Of a stretch of 64,000 bases of DNA, positions 17,870 through 26,922 are shown in pieces (position 1 is the stretch's first letter; each line of letters starts with the position of its first letter). The DNA comes from PMG-095 sp037200885. Its GTDB lineage: Bacteria > Myxococcota_A > Polyangia > Polyangiales > Polyangiaceae. The translations under genes were made by a program, and so were the position numbers. Location of the stretch: assembly GCA_037200885.1 (NCBI GenBank), contig JBBCIN010000001.1:2418001-2482000 (forward strand), read 5' to 3'. The notes beneath the pieces were generated by a model. The model had not been told where the DNA came from. It searched no databases and was given only the letters and a program-made list of their open reading frames with translations.

Positions 17870-19275
17870 CGCTGGCGGAGTGCATGCGTGCCGCCGATCA
17901 CGTCCGCCAAAGCGGAAGTGCGGTACGCTCCGGGTGGCCCGCGGGCGGAAGCGACCGGACGAGCCGTACCCGGTAGCGCAACCCGCTGGCCGAGGGTGCC
18001 GGACTGCTGTGCCCGATCACCCCCGCCGGCGGAGGGGGCCGCACCGGTGTGCCCAATTACCCCCGCCGGCGGAGGTGCCGAGTTTGGCGCCGCGCCAGTG
18101 TGCCCGAGCACCCCGCCGGCGGCGGTGCCGCACCGGTATGCCCAATCACCCCCGCCGGCGGAGGTGGGGAGGAGTTCGGCGCTAGACCGGTGTGCCCGAG
18201 CACCTCCGCCGGCGGGGGTGCCGAGTTTGGCGCCGCGCCAGTGTGCCCGAGCACCTCCGCCGGCGGGGGTGCTGCACTGGTATGGCCAATCACCCCCGCC
18301 GGCGGAGGAGGCGAGTTCGGCGCTGCACCAGTGTGCCCGAGCACCCCGCCGGCGGGTGTGCTGCACCGGTATGGCCGATCACCTCCGCCGGCGGAGGAGG
18401 CGAGTTCGGCGCTGCACCAGTGTGCCCGAGCACCCCGCCGGCGGGTGTGCTGCACCGGTATGGCCGATCACCTCCGCCGGCGGAGGAGGCGAGTTCGGCG
18501 CTGCACCGGAGTGCCCGAGCACCCCCGCCGGCGGGGGTGCTGCACCGGTATGGCCGATCACCTCGGCCGGTATTGCCAATCACCCCGGCCGGCGGAGGTG
18601 GCGAGTTCGGCGCTGCACCAGTGTGCCCGAGCACCCCGCCGGCGGGTGTGCTGCACCGGTATGGCCGATCACCTCGGCCGGTACTGCCAATCACCCCGGC
18701 CGGCGGAGGTTGCGATTTCGGCGCTGCACCAGTGTGCCCGAGCACCCCCGCCGGCGGAGTGTGCTGCACCGGTATGGCCGATCACCTCCGCCGGTATGGC
18801 CAATCACCCCCGCCGGCGGAGGTTGCGATTTCGGCGCTGCACCAGTGTGCCCGAGCACCCCCGCCGGCGGAGGGGGGCTGCAACCGTATGCCCAATCGCG
18901 CCCGCCGGTGGAGTGGCGAACCGGTATGGCCAATCACCCCCGCCGGCGGAGGTTGGGATTTCGGCGCTGCACCAGTGTGCCCGAGCACCCCCGCCGGCGG
19001 AGTGTGCTGCACCGGTATGGCCAATCACCTCCGCCGGCGGGGGTGGCGATTTCGGCGATGCACCGGAGTGCCCGAGCACCCCCGCCGGCGGGTGTGTTGC
19101 ACCGTTGCACCGGTATGGCCAATCACCCCCGCCGGCGGAGGTTGGGATTTCGGCGCTGCACCAGTGTGCCCGAGCACCCCCGCCGGCGGGGGTGCCGCAC
19201 CGGTATGGCCAATCACCTCCGCCGGCGGACGTAACTCGATACCGGTGGAGGCTCACACTCACCGGCGGTTGTTGG
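17870..19275. repeat. Array of GC-rich palindromes (REP/minisatellite-like), about 1.4 kb
   Basis: About 23 copies of the palindromic core CGCCGGCG lie between about 18020 and 19230, in two alternating contexts: GTGTGCCCGAGCACCCCCG before one core and TATGGCCAATCACCCCCG before the next. The compound unit recurs at intervals of about 89, 89, 112, 110, 114, 130, 91 and 98 bases, measured from the shared GATTTCGG/GAGTTCGG segment. Most intervals are not multiples of three, so no reading frame is preserved from unit to unit. The long open frames seen here in several frames are therefore by-products of base composition. The ends (17870-18000 and 19230-19275) hold decayed copies, as in arrays that expand from the middle. 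A two-core copy lies at 53936-54010. Confidence 0.85.
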
Positions 19276-19381
19276 TACGCGCTGCGGAGTTCGGTGCTGA
19301 ACCGGTAGGCTCATCGCGGGCGGCATCGCGGCATCGCACCGTCCGTGGGCGTTGAACAAGGTGCGGAACCACGCAGGCTTT

Positions 19382-19410
19382 GAGGTGCGTTGCTGGATTG
19401 CGAGCGCCCA
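19382..19410. repeat. Dispersed 29-bp repeat, copy 1
   Basis: GAGGTGCGTTGC followed by a TGGATTGCGAGCGCCC-type half recurs at 46637-46665 with two mismatches in 29 bases. Both copies lie just beyond the 3' end of a minus-strand gene (stops at 19417 and 46732) and have the same orientation. It may belong to a family of intergenic elements or 3'-end structures. Confidence 0.5.
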
Positions 19411-19416
19411 CCCAAT

Positions 19417-20853
19417 TCAAAGCTCGGGTAGTGTGCCCGTTGAGTATTGAGCGTCGGCCTGAGTGCCATAGCCGACGACTCCGTCGAGGCCGAAGGCTTG
19501 CGCGATGGACACCAAGACTTGGTTGTTGGACACCGTTTGGTAGTCCGGGCCATTTTCGTCGCACCAGGTGCCGAGCGGGCAATCCGTGCGGTACTTGATG
19601 CGGCGGCCCATGCGGATTTTGCCGTTGGCGCCGCCCGCGAGCACGGTCGGGACGTTGCGTGTGCTGTGGGTGGCGGGGTTGCCCATCTCGCTCGAAGCAT
19701 AAACGAGTGTGCTGTCGAGAATGCCGTACTCGTCCAAGCGTTGCAGCAGGCGAGCGACCTTGCCATATGAATAGCGGTTGAACTTGGCCAGCGCCGTCCA
19801 AGTCTCGGGGTTGCCAGTGCCCGGGTGACCGCTGTTGCCGAGGGGGGAGGCCGAATAGACGTGGGCCATGGCGCCGTGATTGTCCTCCGGCAGGCCGAGC
19901 GGGTTCCCGGCGTACGAGAGGTCGTTCATCACGAGCGTTCCGAAACGCGTGATGTCGCAGCTCATGCCGAGTGCCAGCAGATCGATGTGCAGATCCGTGA
20001 TCGCGTCGAAGTAGGGCTCCCCGCCTTTGTAGCGTTCGAGTTGGGGAAAGGCGTTCGGTCGAGCGGGCGGCGTGCAGCCGTTCGGCAAGGAGACGGCTTG
20101 CCACTTCTTCTCGAGTGCGCGCAGCGCGTCGAGGTGTTGATCGAGTTTTTGGACTTCGTACGAACTGACGCGAGCGCGCAGGCGATTCACGTCGCCGTTC
20201 ACGAAATCGATCAAGCTCTTGCCGAGCTTTCGCTGGCGATCGGCTTGGGCCTGCGCGGCGGGATCGGTGCCGACGAGCGCGTGCTTGAACAAGAAGTCGA
20301 AGGCGAGACCTGGATCGATGATTTTGGAGATCGGGACTCCGCCCTTGCCGAAGGAGAGCGTCTCTCTCGCGCTCAGTTCCTTGTTACCCACGGCCAGCGC
20401 GATGCTCGGGACCAGGGTCGGGTCGCCGAATCCATTCTCGATCGCCAAGAACTGATCGATCGAGCTGTTCCAGGGCAAGCCGCCGTCCCCGCCGACGATG
20501 CGGCTACCGGTCAGGATGGTGCCCGCGGAATTATGGGCATTCGTGTCGGAGAGTACGTCGACGCCTTCGACGACGACGATCTTGTCCTTGAAGCTTTTAC
20601 CGTACGTGGCCGCATCGTCGAAAGGTTGCAGCGGGCAGTCGGGATAGCTCAGGTCGAAGTCGGTGGCGGTCTCGCCGTCTCGCATCGTGAACAGCTCAGC
20701 GGCGACGCCGTGAGGATGGTAGACGCCGATGAAGCGTTGCGGGGGCGGAAGATCTGCCGCTTGGGCGCGCGAATTTTCCAGCACGCGCAAGAACGGCAAG
20801 ACGCCGACGCCCAGGCCGAGTCCGCGTAGGAACGTGCGTCGACTCGCGCTCAT
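19417..20853 (-). CDS. DUF1552 secreted protein, Tat signal (pair 1)
   Basis: The 478-residue protein starts with a twin-arginine signal (SRRTFLRGLGLGVGVLPF), so it is probably exported folded. The body matches DUF1552: RFIGVYHPHGVAAELF, SFKDKIVVVEGVD, LPWNSSIDQFLA and the late segment YGILDSTLVYASSEMGN. The phrase about a small set of Asp/His residues near VYASSEMG recalls the alkaline-phosphatase/sulfatase-like fold often linked to such proteins, but no activity is established. The start overlaps the stop of the DUF1592 gene by four bases. The two families usually occur together, which suggests they work as one unit in the envelope. Confidence 0.85.
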   Translation of the reverse strand: MSASRRTFLRGLGLGVGVLPFLRVLENSRAQAADLPPPQRFIGVYHPHGVAAELFTMRDGETATDFDLSYPDCPLQPFDDAATYGKSFKDKIVVVEGVDVLSDTNAHNSAGTILTGSRIVGGDGGLPWNSSIDQFLAIENGFGDPTLVPSIALAVGNKELSARETLSFGKGGVPISKIIDPGLAFDFLFKHALVGTDPAAQAQADRQRKLGKSLIDFVNGDVNRLRARVSSYEVQKLDQHLDALRALEKKWQAVSLPNGCTPPARPNAFPQLERYKGGEPYFDAITDLHIDLLALGMSCDITRFGTLVMNDLSYAGNPLGLPEDNHGAMAHVYSASPLGNSGHPGTGNPETWTALAKFNRYSYGKVARLLQRLDEYGILDSTLVYASSEMGNPATHSTRNVPTVLAGGANGKIRMGRRIKYRTDCPLGTWCDENGPDYQTVSNNQVLVSIAQAFGLDGVVGYGTQADAQYSTGTLPEL

Positions 20854-22619
20854 GGTGCGCTCCGAACCGCGAAATTAGTCGCCTTCACGTTGCTGATCAA
20901 AGTCTCGACGATGCTGCCCTGGGTGGCGGTCGGCAGTGCACGAATGCTCTCGACGAACTCCGATTCGCCTGGCGTCGCGGCGCCGTCGCCGGTCCCCGCC
21001 GACGCGCGGAACATGTAGCGCGCGAAGCACTCACGGACGGTAGTGCTTCGCGCGAGGGCCTCGGCCAGCTGATTGCTATCGGCATACGGCCCATCGAAGT
21101 CACGACCGGTCGCGACCGTCACGACGCTGTCGACGTTCTTTCCGTTGTCGAGCTCGCGATATTGGCCCATGCCGTCGTAGTGCTCGAACGAGAATCCGAA
21201 TGGATCGATGATTTTGTGGCACCCCGCGCAGATCTCGTTCGTAGAATGCTCGCTGTACCGCTCGCGTGTGGTGAGCGTAGGATCGGGTAACGGAGGGACC
21301 ACTTGGATGTTGAACGACGCCGGTGAGTCCAAGCCCATGCAGGTCACGCGCTGTGCGATGGCGACACCGCGGAACACGGGATGGCTCTCGTGCGCTTGCG
21401 CGTAAGTCGCGAGGAACGCGGCTTGATTCAAAATGCCGACGCGATCGCCCAGCAGAGTGGAACCGGGGACCGGTCCGGCGCCGGCGGTTTGGTACAAGCT
21501 GAGCGGCCCCGAATTCACCGTCCAGTGCGCGCCGAACAGCTCCGAAACATTGCCCGTCGATTGGAACGCGACCGCGCGCACGAAGTCCGTGCTCTCCGCC
21601 ACGATGCTCGGCTTGTCTTGCACGAAGTTCGGGTAGATCAGCGTGTCCTTCGCGCTGTCGTCGATGCGATCGATGCCGAGCCACTCACGCACCAGACGAA
21701 CGGCGGTATCCTTCGCGCGCGGCTGGCTGGAAAACAAGCGCCGCGCTTGAGCTTCACGCTCGGCGGGATCGCTGAGCTTGCCGCTCTTGGCCTGAGTGAT
21801 CAGCTCCTCATCTGGCGGCGCGGAAGTGAGAAAGTACGCGAGCGAAGCCGCGAGCTCGTAGGGCGTCAGCTGGACGATGCCGTCCGCGCTGGGCTCACCG
21901 TTGCCGAGCTCGGTGACGTACAAAAATCCGGCGGACTGCAGCAGACCGCGCGTCACGTGAGCAATACCGTCTTGGTAGCTGGCACCGTCCGCGCCGACGG
22001 TATAGAGCGTCAGCAGCGCTTCCACCTCTTCGTCGATCAAAGGCCGACGATAAGCCTTAGCGCCGAACGTGGTGATGAACTGTCGGGCGCAGTCGACGGG
22101 GTCGTCTTTTGCTGCGCATGGCGCGAGCCGCGCGAGCGTTCCGTTCTGCTCGGCCTCGGTGGCGAGCGCGTCCGCAGCGTCGGCCAAGCGTTCGATGATG
22201 ACCGCGTCGACGCGCTGTGAGGCGTTCACGGTGAAGCCATCGCGTCGCAAGTCGGGCGGAAAATCCGGATCGGATGCCGGGCTTTGCTGCGTCTGCAATA
22301 GCGTTTGGACCGAACCATCGTATTCGGCGTTTGCCAGACGCCGGACGCGCGCGGGGATGAGGTTGCTCGGTGGGCGCACAACTTGTGCGTCCCCAGCTTC
22401 GCCGCCATCGCCCGCCTGCCCGAGGGTTGCCGAATCACCGCCGGTACCGCTCGGTGCCGAACCGGATCCAGCGCGTGCCGACGGTGCATCGGCTGCGCCG
22501 CCGCCTGCGTGCGATGCGTGTCCCCCGTCAGTACTCGAGCAGGCGATCAGCGTACTGATGCCGCAACAGGCGAAACGGTGCCCCAGACGAAGGAGCACCG
22601 CGTTCCGTCGATCACGCAA
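20850..22619 (-). CDS. DUF1592-family lipoprotein with c-type heme-like CxxCH motif (pair 1)
   Basis: The TTG at 22619 overlaps the CE15 gene by eight bases. A GTG at 22598 is an alternative start. The lipobox is LIAC. Domains in order are DUF1587 (ARVRRLANAEYDGSVQTLL), DUF1595 (FGAKAYRRPLIDEEVEALL), DUF1592 (LTPYELAASLAYFLTSAPPDE), DUF1588 (GILNQAAFLATYAQAHESHP), with CAGCHKIIDPFGFSFEHYD, and DUF1585 at the C-terminus. CAGCH has the spacing of a c-type heme site, and heme binding is inferred, not shown. Such multi-domain proteins are abundant in planctomycetes and myxobacteria and have no proven function. Coupling to an esterase of the glucuronoxylan pathway is the notable feature here. Confidence 0.85.
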   Translation of the reverse strand: MRDRRNAVLLRLGHRFACCGISTLIACSSTDGGHASHAGGGAADAPSARAGSGSAPSGTGGDSATLGQAGDGGEAGDAQVVRPPSNLIPARVRRLANAEYDGSVQTLLQTQQSPASDPDFPPDLRRDGFTVNASQRVDAVIIERLADAADALATEAEQNGTLARLAPCAAKDDPVDCARQFITTFGAKAYRRPLIDEEVEALLTLYTVGADGASYQDGIAHVTRGLLQSAGFLYVTELGNGEPSADGIVQLTPYELAASLAYFLTSAPPDEELITQAKSGKLSDPAEREAQARRLFSSQPRAKDTAVRLVREWLGIDRIDDSAKDTLIYPNFVQDKPSIVAESTDFVRAVAFQSTGNVSELFGAHWTVNSGPLSLYQTAGAGPVPGSTLLGDRVGILNQAAFLATYAQAHESHPVFRGVAIAQRVTCMGLDSPASFNIQVVPPLPDPTLTTRERYSEHSTNEICAGCHKIIDPFGFSFEHYDGMGQYRELDNGKNVDSVVTVATGRDFDGPYADSNQLAEALARSTTVRECFARYMFRASAGTGDGAATPGESEFVESIRALPTATQGSIVETLISNVKATNFAVRSAP

Positions 22620-24237
22620 ACGGATCCCAAGTGAGGGCGCCAGCCAAGGTCGGCGTCGTCCAATCGATCCAATCCGCCGGCTTGAACGTCTTGAGCGTGC
22701 TGTTCGTGCCGTTGAACACGTCGACGCCGCTGGTATCGGCTGTGCCCTTCTTGAGGAAGCGCGTGATGAACGCGGTCAGGGCCGCTTGTTGACTCGAGGG
22801 GAACGAACAGTGACCGTGGTTCGCCGCGACCGAGATACCGATGCGATCCTTGATCCCGAGCGCCGTGAACACTTCGCGGGCGGCGACACCGCCGCCGTAG
22901 GCAGCGACCGGGCCGAGCCAATCGATATCGTTTTCGATCAGCAGCACTGCGCGGGGGGCGCAGAGCGCGACGGTGAAGTGCTGATCGGCGAGCAGCTTCT
23001 GGACCGGGGCCGTCTTCTTGGGCTGACCATTGAACAGCGTCTTGAACGGTTGGCCCTGCCAGTTCTGTTCGCCGACGATCTCGGTCGCTTCTTGGATGTT
23101 CTGGCCGGCCGCGGCTTCTGCCGTGGACACGCGCCAGAGCGCCGAGCCGCCCGAGCCGCCTTCCTGCATCATGGTGAGAGCGACGCGTTCGTCGAAGGCG
23201 CCCATGCACAGCGCGCCCTTGCCGGCGTACGAGCAACCGGTCACGCCGATGGCTTTCGTGTTGATGCCCGCCTCGGGTAGCTTCTCGAGTGCGTCGATGA
23301 TGCGGCTTGCGCCCCATGCCCAACAAATATCCGAGCCGGCCGAGGCGGCTGCCGAGCCGTACAGGGTGGTGACGAGGCCGTTGGTCGGAATCGACTTGTC
23401 TTGCTTGGCAAACGTATCGCTGTTCAGCGTGATCGTCGCGATGCCAGAGGGGATCGGCAAGCTCGAGCCATTGCAGGTGATGACGCAAGGCACCGGGGCA
23501 GCAGCCGTGCCACCACCGGTGATCTTGAACGTGAAGGATCCCGTCTTGGATCCAACCGTCATGTTGACGGTGACCGTGCCGCCGCTGAAGGTGGCCGTGA
23601 GCATGTCCGGCGCTGGCGGCTTCGTGCCGTAGACGGACGCCTGCAGCATTGCGCTGAGGTCCGCGCGCAGTTTCTCCCAATCAGCCTTGGAGCCGATGCG
23701 GGTTCCGTCGATGAACTTGAACGGATCGGGGAGCTTCGGGATGTTGGCGGTGATGCCGTTCGCGGGCAGCGCGGGAAGAGGCGTGAAGTTGTTTTCCTTC
23801 CAACCGCCGACCGAGGTGCTGCCGCCGCCGCCTGCTCCAGCCGCTGCGGTGCTGCCGCCACTGGCTCCGGCCGTGCCGGGGGCGCCGCCGCCAGGGCTGG
23901 TTCCGCCGCCTGCCGTGGTACCCGCCGCACCTGGAGCGCCGCTTGCTCCGGGCGCGCCTGCTCCGGGATTGGTTCCGGCCGCGCCAGGTGCTCCCGCACC
24001 GGCGGCGGGCGTGCCGCCTGCTCCGGGCGCGCCTGCCGCACCTCGGCCGCCAGCGCCCGGCGTGTTCCCGGTACCCGCTCCGCCATCACTGGCCGCGTCG
24101 CTCGCGCAGGCCGTGGCGAGCCCGGTGACGACGAGGGCGCCCAGTTGTAGAAAACCGCGACGCGAGCCGATTTGAATGTCATCGGTCGCGCGTTCGAGTT
24201 CACGGGCGATCGACTCCGTACGTGATTCATCCGACAT
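22612..24237 (-). CDS. Glucuronoyl esterase (CE15), Tat-exported
   Basis: The 541-residue protein starts with a cytoplasmic lead and a twin-arginine signal (GSRRGFLQLGALVVTGLATAC), the end of which also fits a lipobox. A Gly/Ala/Pro linker of about 90 residues leads to an alpha/beta-hydrolase domain. The nucleophile Ser lies in GCSYAGKG, followed by AFDERVALTMMQEGGSGGS and WRVS. The catalytic His is in ANHGHCSFPSS. This is the CE15 plan, whose members split the ester between lignin alcohols and the 4-O-methylglucuronic acid of xylan. Many CE15 enzymes have Arg after the Ser, but here it is Tyr. GH67 and GH30 genes lie directly upstream on the same strand. Confidence 0.88.
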   Translation of the reverse strand: MSDESRTESIARELERATDDIQIGSRRGFLQLGALVVTGLATACASDAASDGGAGTGNTPGAGGRGAAGAPGAGGTPAAGAGAPGAAGTNPGAGAPGASGAPGAAGTTAGGGTSPGGGAPGTAGASGGSTAAAGAGGGGSTSVGGWKENNFTPLPALPANGITANIPKLPDPFKFIDGTRIGSKADWEKLRADLSAMLQASVYGTKPPAPDMLTATFSGGTVTVNMTVGSKTGSFTFKITGGGTAAAPVPCVITCNGSSLPIPSGIATITLNSDTFAKQDKSIPTNGLVTTLYGSAAASAGSDICWAWGASRIIDALEKLPEAGINTKAIGVTGCSYAGKGALCMGAFDERVALTMMQEGGSGGSALWRVSTAEAAAGQNIQEATEIVGEQNWQGQPFKTLFNGQPKKTAPVQKLLADQHFTVALCAPRAVLLIENDIDWLGPVAAYGGGVAAREVFTALGIKDRIGISVAANHGHCSFPSSQQAALTAFITRFLKKGTADTSGVDVFNGTNSTLKTFKPADWIDWTTPTLAGALTWDPFA

Positions 24238-24459
24238 GGCTTATCTTCCTTAAGTGCGACAACTTCTGGCGCCGCCCGTTTTCATGCAGTGGCGTCTCAG
24301 CGCGAATTCCGTCCATGATCCCACCGACTCGCGATGGATCAGACTAGCTAAGCTTTTGCACTCTTCAATCGCAATGATCGAGCAAACTCGACGCTCGCTC
24401 GTGCGAATCAGGCAGTCGTCTAGTGCGCATGGAACAATGCATAGTCAACGCATTTGAGA

Positions 24460-26919
24460 TCAGGGCAGTACGGCCGGCGATGGGTTGCCGGTGTACACCT
24501 GCGGACAGCGCGGCTTCTTCACGTCTGCTGGGCAGGTGAGCCCTTGGTAGTAGCTCAGGGGATTGGCTGGCGGTGAATAGCCCGCAGGGATGGGGAGCTT
24601 GGAGAATGTTGCGAAGTAACTGAGACAAGCGTCTCGCCACCAGCGCGCTTCGTAATGCTGAATCTGCAAGAAATCAGTGACGTCGCCGAAGCGCTTGCCA
24701 TCGATTCGAGTTTTCACGGTCGCCCATGCTTCGCGCATGTGTCCGACGTCATCGACGCCCTGGCTATAGCGGCGCACGAGCTCCTCCCAGAGCGTTTTGC
24801 CAGTGTCGAGCGTCTCCCCCCAACCGACGTGGTGAAAGAAGAGCAGTGAATCATCGGGGACGGTTGCTCGATTGCCGAACGCTTGGCCCACAGCGCTTGC
24901 GTATTGCGAGATCGCGTTGCTGCCCGTGGCCGTGCGATCAAACCCGAGGCCGGCGCTGTCAGCCTTGTGATAGTAGGCGGGGTTCCAGTCGGCTTGGCTG
25001 AGGTTACTCACCCACGGGGCCGGCCCGTAGTGATGGTCGGTGCCCATCATGTGTGCGAGCCCGAGTGGCTCCATGTAATTCACCAACGTCTGTCGCGAGC
25101 TCATCATGAGCCCTACCACCGGCGTCACGACCGCCGGGTCGTTCGAGAACGTCTGCCGGACCCACTCTTCGGCCACCGCTTGGGCGGAGAGGTCCGGGTC
25201 CCACGCCATCCGGCCGTACACGTACCAGTTGGCCTGGTTGAAATGGGATCCCGTCCAATTCGTGTCGCTGCCGATGTTGGAGACGCCGGAAATGGCGCTC
25301 AGCGCGTGCTTTTGCAGGGCTCCGTCGATCACGCGCGCGACGGTCGAGCCCACACCGCTCACCTGGGTGTCCGCCTTCAAGACCTCTTCATAGAGCGGAC
25401 CGGTGTATGCGAGGTGCGTGTCCTCACCCAAGTACTCCTTGGTGATTTGGAGCTCGAGCGCGAGAGCCGTGTTCGGCATGGCGCCGAACAGGGGGCTGAA
25501 GGGCTCGCGGGGCTGAAAATCCAGAGGACCGTTCTTGACCTGGATGAGCACGTTGTCGTCGAACTTGCCGTCGAGCGGTTGGAACTCTTCGTAGGCCTGC
25601 TTGATGCGGTCCGCGTCGGTCGAGTCGGAATAGACGAAGGCGCGCCAAATCACGATCCCACCGTGGCCAGCGACCGCCTTGGCGAGCAGGTTCGCGCCAT
25701 CCGCGTGAGTTCGCTGATAGGTTTGTGGCCCGGGTTGTCCTTCGGAGTTGGCCTTCACCAAAAAGCCGCCGAAGTCCGGGATCGCCGTGTAGATCTCGTC
25801 TGCCTTGTCGGCCCACCATTTCTGAACGCCTGCATCAGCCGGGTCCGCGGTGCTGAGGCTGCCGATCTCGACCGGCGCGCTGAAGCGAGCGCTCAGATAG
25901 ACCTTGATGCCGAACGGACGGAACACGTCGGCCAAGGCCTTCACTTTCGCAATATAAGCGGCCGTGAGAAACTGTGCGTCTGCATTGACGTTGGTCAGCA
26001 CCGTTCCGTTGATGCCAATCGAGGCATTGGCTCGAGCGTATGCTTTGTAGCGAGGAGACAGCGTGCCGGGTAGATCGCTCCAGTTCCACAGTGAAGCGCC
26101 CGCGTAACCGCGCTCGACGGTGCCATCGCGGTTGTCCCAGTGATTGAGCAGACGATTTTTGATCTTGGGTGATCCGCTGAGCGAAAGCCCGGCGAGCGCG
26201 CTGTGGGTAGCCAAGTATCGCAGCAGAGCAAAGCCGCCGTAGAGAACGCCAATCTCGCTATTTGCCGCGACCGCGATCACGCTCTGACCCTGCACGTCGG
26301 CGGTTCGTACCAAGTAGCCTTCGGCACCGAGCGCGGGCAACTCGCTCGCCAACGGAAGCGCCGCGATCAAGGCCGAGGTAGTCGGTGTTCCAACGACGAC
26401 TGCTCCCGCACCCTGCACGGCCGTGGCGAGCGTCACGCCGGTCCCGGTGAGTCCGCTCAGGCCCTGCACCAACTCGTCGGTGGCCGCTTGCGTGGTCGCC
26501 CCGCCTCCCGAGCTCACCACGTGAGTAAACGCCCCTTGGTACTCGGCAAGGCGGCCGGGGATTGGAACCTTGGGATACCTGAGCCAGAGATCGGCGCCTG
26601 TCTCGTCGGGCACGGACTCCGGAACGGGATAGGTCTCTCCGGAGCCGACTGCTCCGCCTGTAGCCGTCCCGCCGCTCCCGGCGCCCACGCCGCCGCTCGT
26701 ATTGCTATTGCCAGCGAGCGAGCCAGCGCTCCCCGCCGTGGGTCCGCCCGCGCCACCGACGACGCCTCCGCCGGAACCATCACCGGCTGCGGTGGCGGCG
26801 CCCGCGACGCTGGAGCCCTCTGCGCCTTTCTTGTCGGAGCTACAGCCGCTGGTGAGCGCCAGGCAAACCAATCCGGTCAGGACGAGGCCAGTCCGCACGA
26901 GAGCCGCAAAACGCGACAA
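24460..26919 (-). CDS. Alpha-glucuronidase (GH67) lipoprotein
   Basis: The 819-residue protein has a lipoprotein signal ending in LALTSGCSSDKK and a Gly/Ser linker. The GH67 N-terminal domain runs to about residue 260. The catalytic barrel carries VKANSEGQPGP, with the general-acid Glu, and the FDDNVLIQVKNGPLDFQPRE segment, whose acidic residues form the catalytic base. The C-terminal helical domain follows. The enzyme removes 4-O-methyl-D-glucuronic acid from the ends of xylo-oligosaccharides. Most GH67 proteins are cytoplasmic or periplasmic, so a lipid-anchored form suggests action at the outer membrane. The start lies three bases from the GH30 stop. A gap of 222 bases separates it from the CE15 gene. 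Confidence 0.92.
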   Translation of the reverse strand: MSRFAALVRTGLVLTGLVCLALTSGCSSDKKGAEGSSVAGAATAAGDGSGGGVVGGAGGPTAGSAGSLAGNSNTSGGVGAGSGGTATGGAVGSGETYPVPESVPDETGADLWLRYPKVPIPGRLAEYQGAFTHVVSSGGGATTQAATDELVQGLSGLTGTGVTLATAVQGAGAVVVGTPTTSALIAALPLASELPALGAEGYLVRTADVQGQSVIAVAANSEIGVLYGGFALLRYLATHSALAGLSLSGSPKIKNRLLNHWDNRDGTVERGYAGASLWNWSDLPGTLSPRYKAYARANASIGINGTVLTNVNADAQFLTAAYIAKVKALADVFRPFGIKVYLSARFSAPVEIGSLSTADPADAGVQKWWADKADEIYTAIPDFGGFLVKANSEGQPGPQTYQRTHADGANLLAKAVAGHGGIVIWRAFVYSDSTDADRIKQAYEEFQPLDGKFDDNVLIQVKNGPLDFQPREPFSPLFGAMPNTALALELQITKEYLGEDTHLAYTGPLYEEVLKADTQVSGVGSTVARVIDGALQKHALSAISGVSNIGSDTNWTGSHFNQANWYVYGRMAWDPDLSAQAVAEEWVRQTFSNDPAVVTPVVGLMMSSRQTLVNYMEPLGLAHMMGTDHHYGPAPWVSNLSQADWNPAYYHKADSAGLGFDRTATGSNAISQYASAVGQAFGNRATVPDDSLLFFHHVGWGETLDTGKTLWEELVRRYSQGVDDVGHMREAWATVKTRIDGKRFGDVTDFLQIQHYEARWWRDACLSYFATFSKLPIPAGYSPPANPLSYYQGLTCPADVKKPRCPQVYTGNPSPAVLP

Positions 26920-26922
26920 GGC

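Noticed and set aside
17870..19275. CRISPR array.
   Set aside because: The sequences between palindromes are themselves repeated and vary in length, there are no unique spacers, and no cas genes are present.
17798..19355. Three long overlapping plus-strand open frames (about 390-480 codons) rich in Pro, Arg and Ala.
   Set aside because: They run through the palindrome array, are open in several frames at once, and the repeat units shift frame, so no protein is being conserved.
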